From Caldivirga sp. UBA161 (GTDB taxonomy: Archaea > Thermoproteota > Thermoprotei > Thermoproteales > Thermocladiaceae), in assembly GCF_002506515.1 (NCBI RefSeq), contig NZ_DAXS01000025.1, positions 1 through 12,879 on the forward strand: 12,879 nt of DNA, read 5' to 3'. Every line of letters begins with the position of its first letter. Position 1 is the stretch's first letter. The translations under genes were made by a program, and so were the position numbers. Positions 12,430 through 12,879 of this stretch are shown one piece after another. Below the pieces are notes generated by a model. That model saw only the letters and a program-made list of their open reading frames with translations. It searched no databases and was not told the DNA's origin.

Positions 12430-12879
12430 ATGAATATGTTAAATAATCATTTAAAAATAGGGTTCATCTTAGGATTTGCAGCAGTCTTCCTAGCCCTTAT
12501 ACTCCTCCTAGGCCAATATAGTTTAATTCCAATAGTATTGAACCATAATTGTTCAAGTACATTATTAATGAATATTACGGGTAATGTGTACTTAATTTTA
12601 AATAATACGGGGTTTATTAATGCTTCATCAATGATAATTATTTACCAAAACATACCCCAAACCAATATAACCATACCTCAGGAGTATAACTTCATCATGG
12701 CACGTTTAAATACAACAAGGTTAGTGTTCCTTAATATTAGGGGTATTGTAATTAATTGCAGTAGCCCTTACTTATTAATAAACCTCTATGCTGTAAGGAG
12801 GCCATCATATTACTACCTGGCTTGGATACTAATGTTCATCTTCTTCCTGACTTCAATAGCATTAATTATAATGGGGTAC
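12430..12879 (+). CDS. membrane-anchored, sequon-rich exported protein (3'-truncated by the window)
   Basis: One frame is open from the ATG at 12430 to the window end (150 codons, no stop). An in-frame TAG directly precedes the ATG; an ATG two codons later is an alternative. Residues 9-29 (KIGFILGFAAVFLALILLLGQ) are an uncleaved-type signal anchor. The following stretch of about 100 residues carries seven N-x-S/T sequons (N40, N48, N58, N64, N79, N94, N109) and two N-C-S sites, as in extracytoplasmic archaeal glycoproteins. A second membrane span is at about 129-149, after the basic AVRRP. No family is recognised. GAGGGG (12419-12424) is a moderate ribosome-binding site, and tttaattat near 12384-12392 is a possible TATA. 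Confidence 0.7.
   Translation, partial: MNMLNNHLKIGFILGFAAVFLALILLLGQYSLIPIVLNHNCSSTLLMNITGNVYLILNNTGFINASSMIIIYQNIPQTNITIPQEYNFIMARLNTTRLVFLNIRGIVINCSSPYLLINLYAVRRPSYYYLAWILMFIFFLTSIALIIMGY

Overview
The window looks like chromosomal DNA of a hyperthermophilic crenarchaeon of the Thermoproteales, most like Caldivirga or Vulcanisaeta. Supporting signs are a TFB-type transcription factor, ribosomal protein eS25, a ferredoxin-dependent 2-oxoacid oxidoreductase, a PaREP1-family protein (a family expanded in this order), AT-rich spacers, archaeal TATA boxes about 26 bp ahead of many start codons (leaderless transcripts), and degenerate IS605-type TnpB relics. The taxon is inferred from gene families, not from a marker RNA.

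Layout. 1-253: C-terminus of a 2-oxoacid:ferredoxin oxidoreductase beta subunit. 369-1600: a PaREP1 protein facing a cis-prenyltransferase (uppS-like). 1835-3269: a protein with only the N-terminal zinc ribbon of TFS/RpoM, facing a metallo-beta-lactamase RNA-processing-like nuclease. 3270-3859: a 590-bp gap holding the tail of a dead TnpB element and otherwise AT-rich DNA. 3860-5286: a 62-residue winged-helix protein, eS25 (shorter than its longest reading frame) and an unrecognised 242-residue protein diverging from eS25. 5467-7456: an overlapping pair, 3-phosphoglycerate dehydrogenase and a class V aminotransferase, probably serine synthesis. 7457-7734: a strongly promoted, structured, GC-rich segment that is probably a non-coding RNA gene. 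7735-9699: an endonuclease III-like HhH/[4Fe-4S] protein divergent from a winged-helix protein with a diphthine-synthase-like C-terminal half. 9696-11121: a HIT protein lacking its nucleophilic histidine, downstream of TFB. 11122-12092: a gene-poor stretch with a second RNA candidate and a second decayed TnpB. 12136-12879: a thioredoxin-fold-like small protein and the start of a membrane-anchored, sequon-rich protein.

The genes are mostly housekeeping: central metabolism, polyprenyl carrier synthesis, transcription, translation, serine synthesis and DNA repair. Two relics carry closely similar 55-bp TnpB 3' ends. The items most worth pursuing are the RNA at about 7557, the winged-helix/methylase-like fusion, the nucleophile-less HIT protein, the single-ribbon TFS relative with a palindrome over its start site, and the paired TnpB tails. 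No CRISPR array, tRNA, rRNA or intact transposase was seen.
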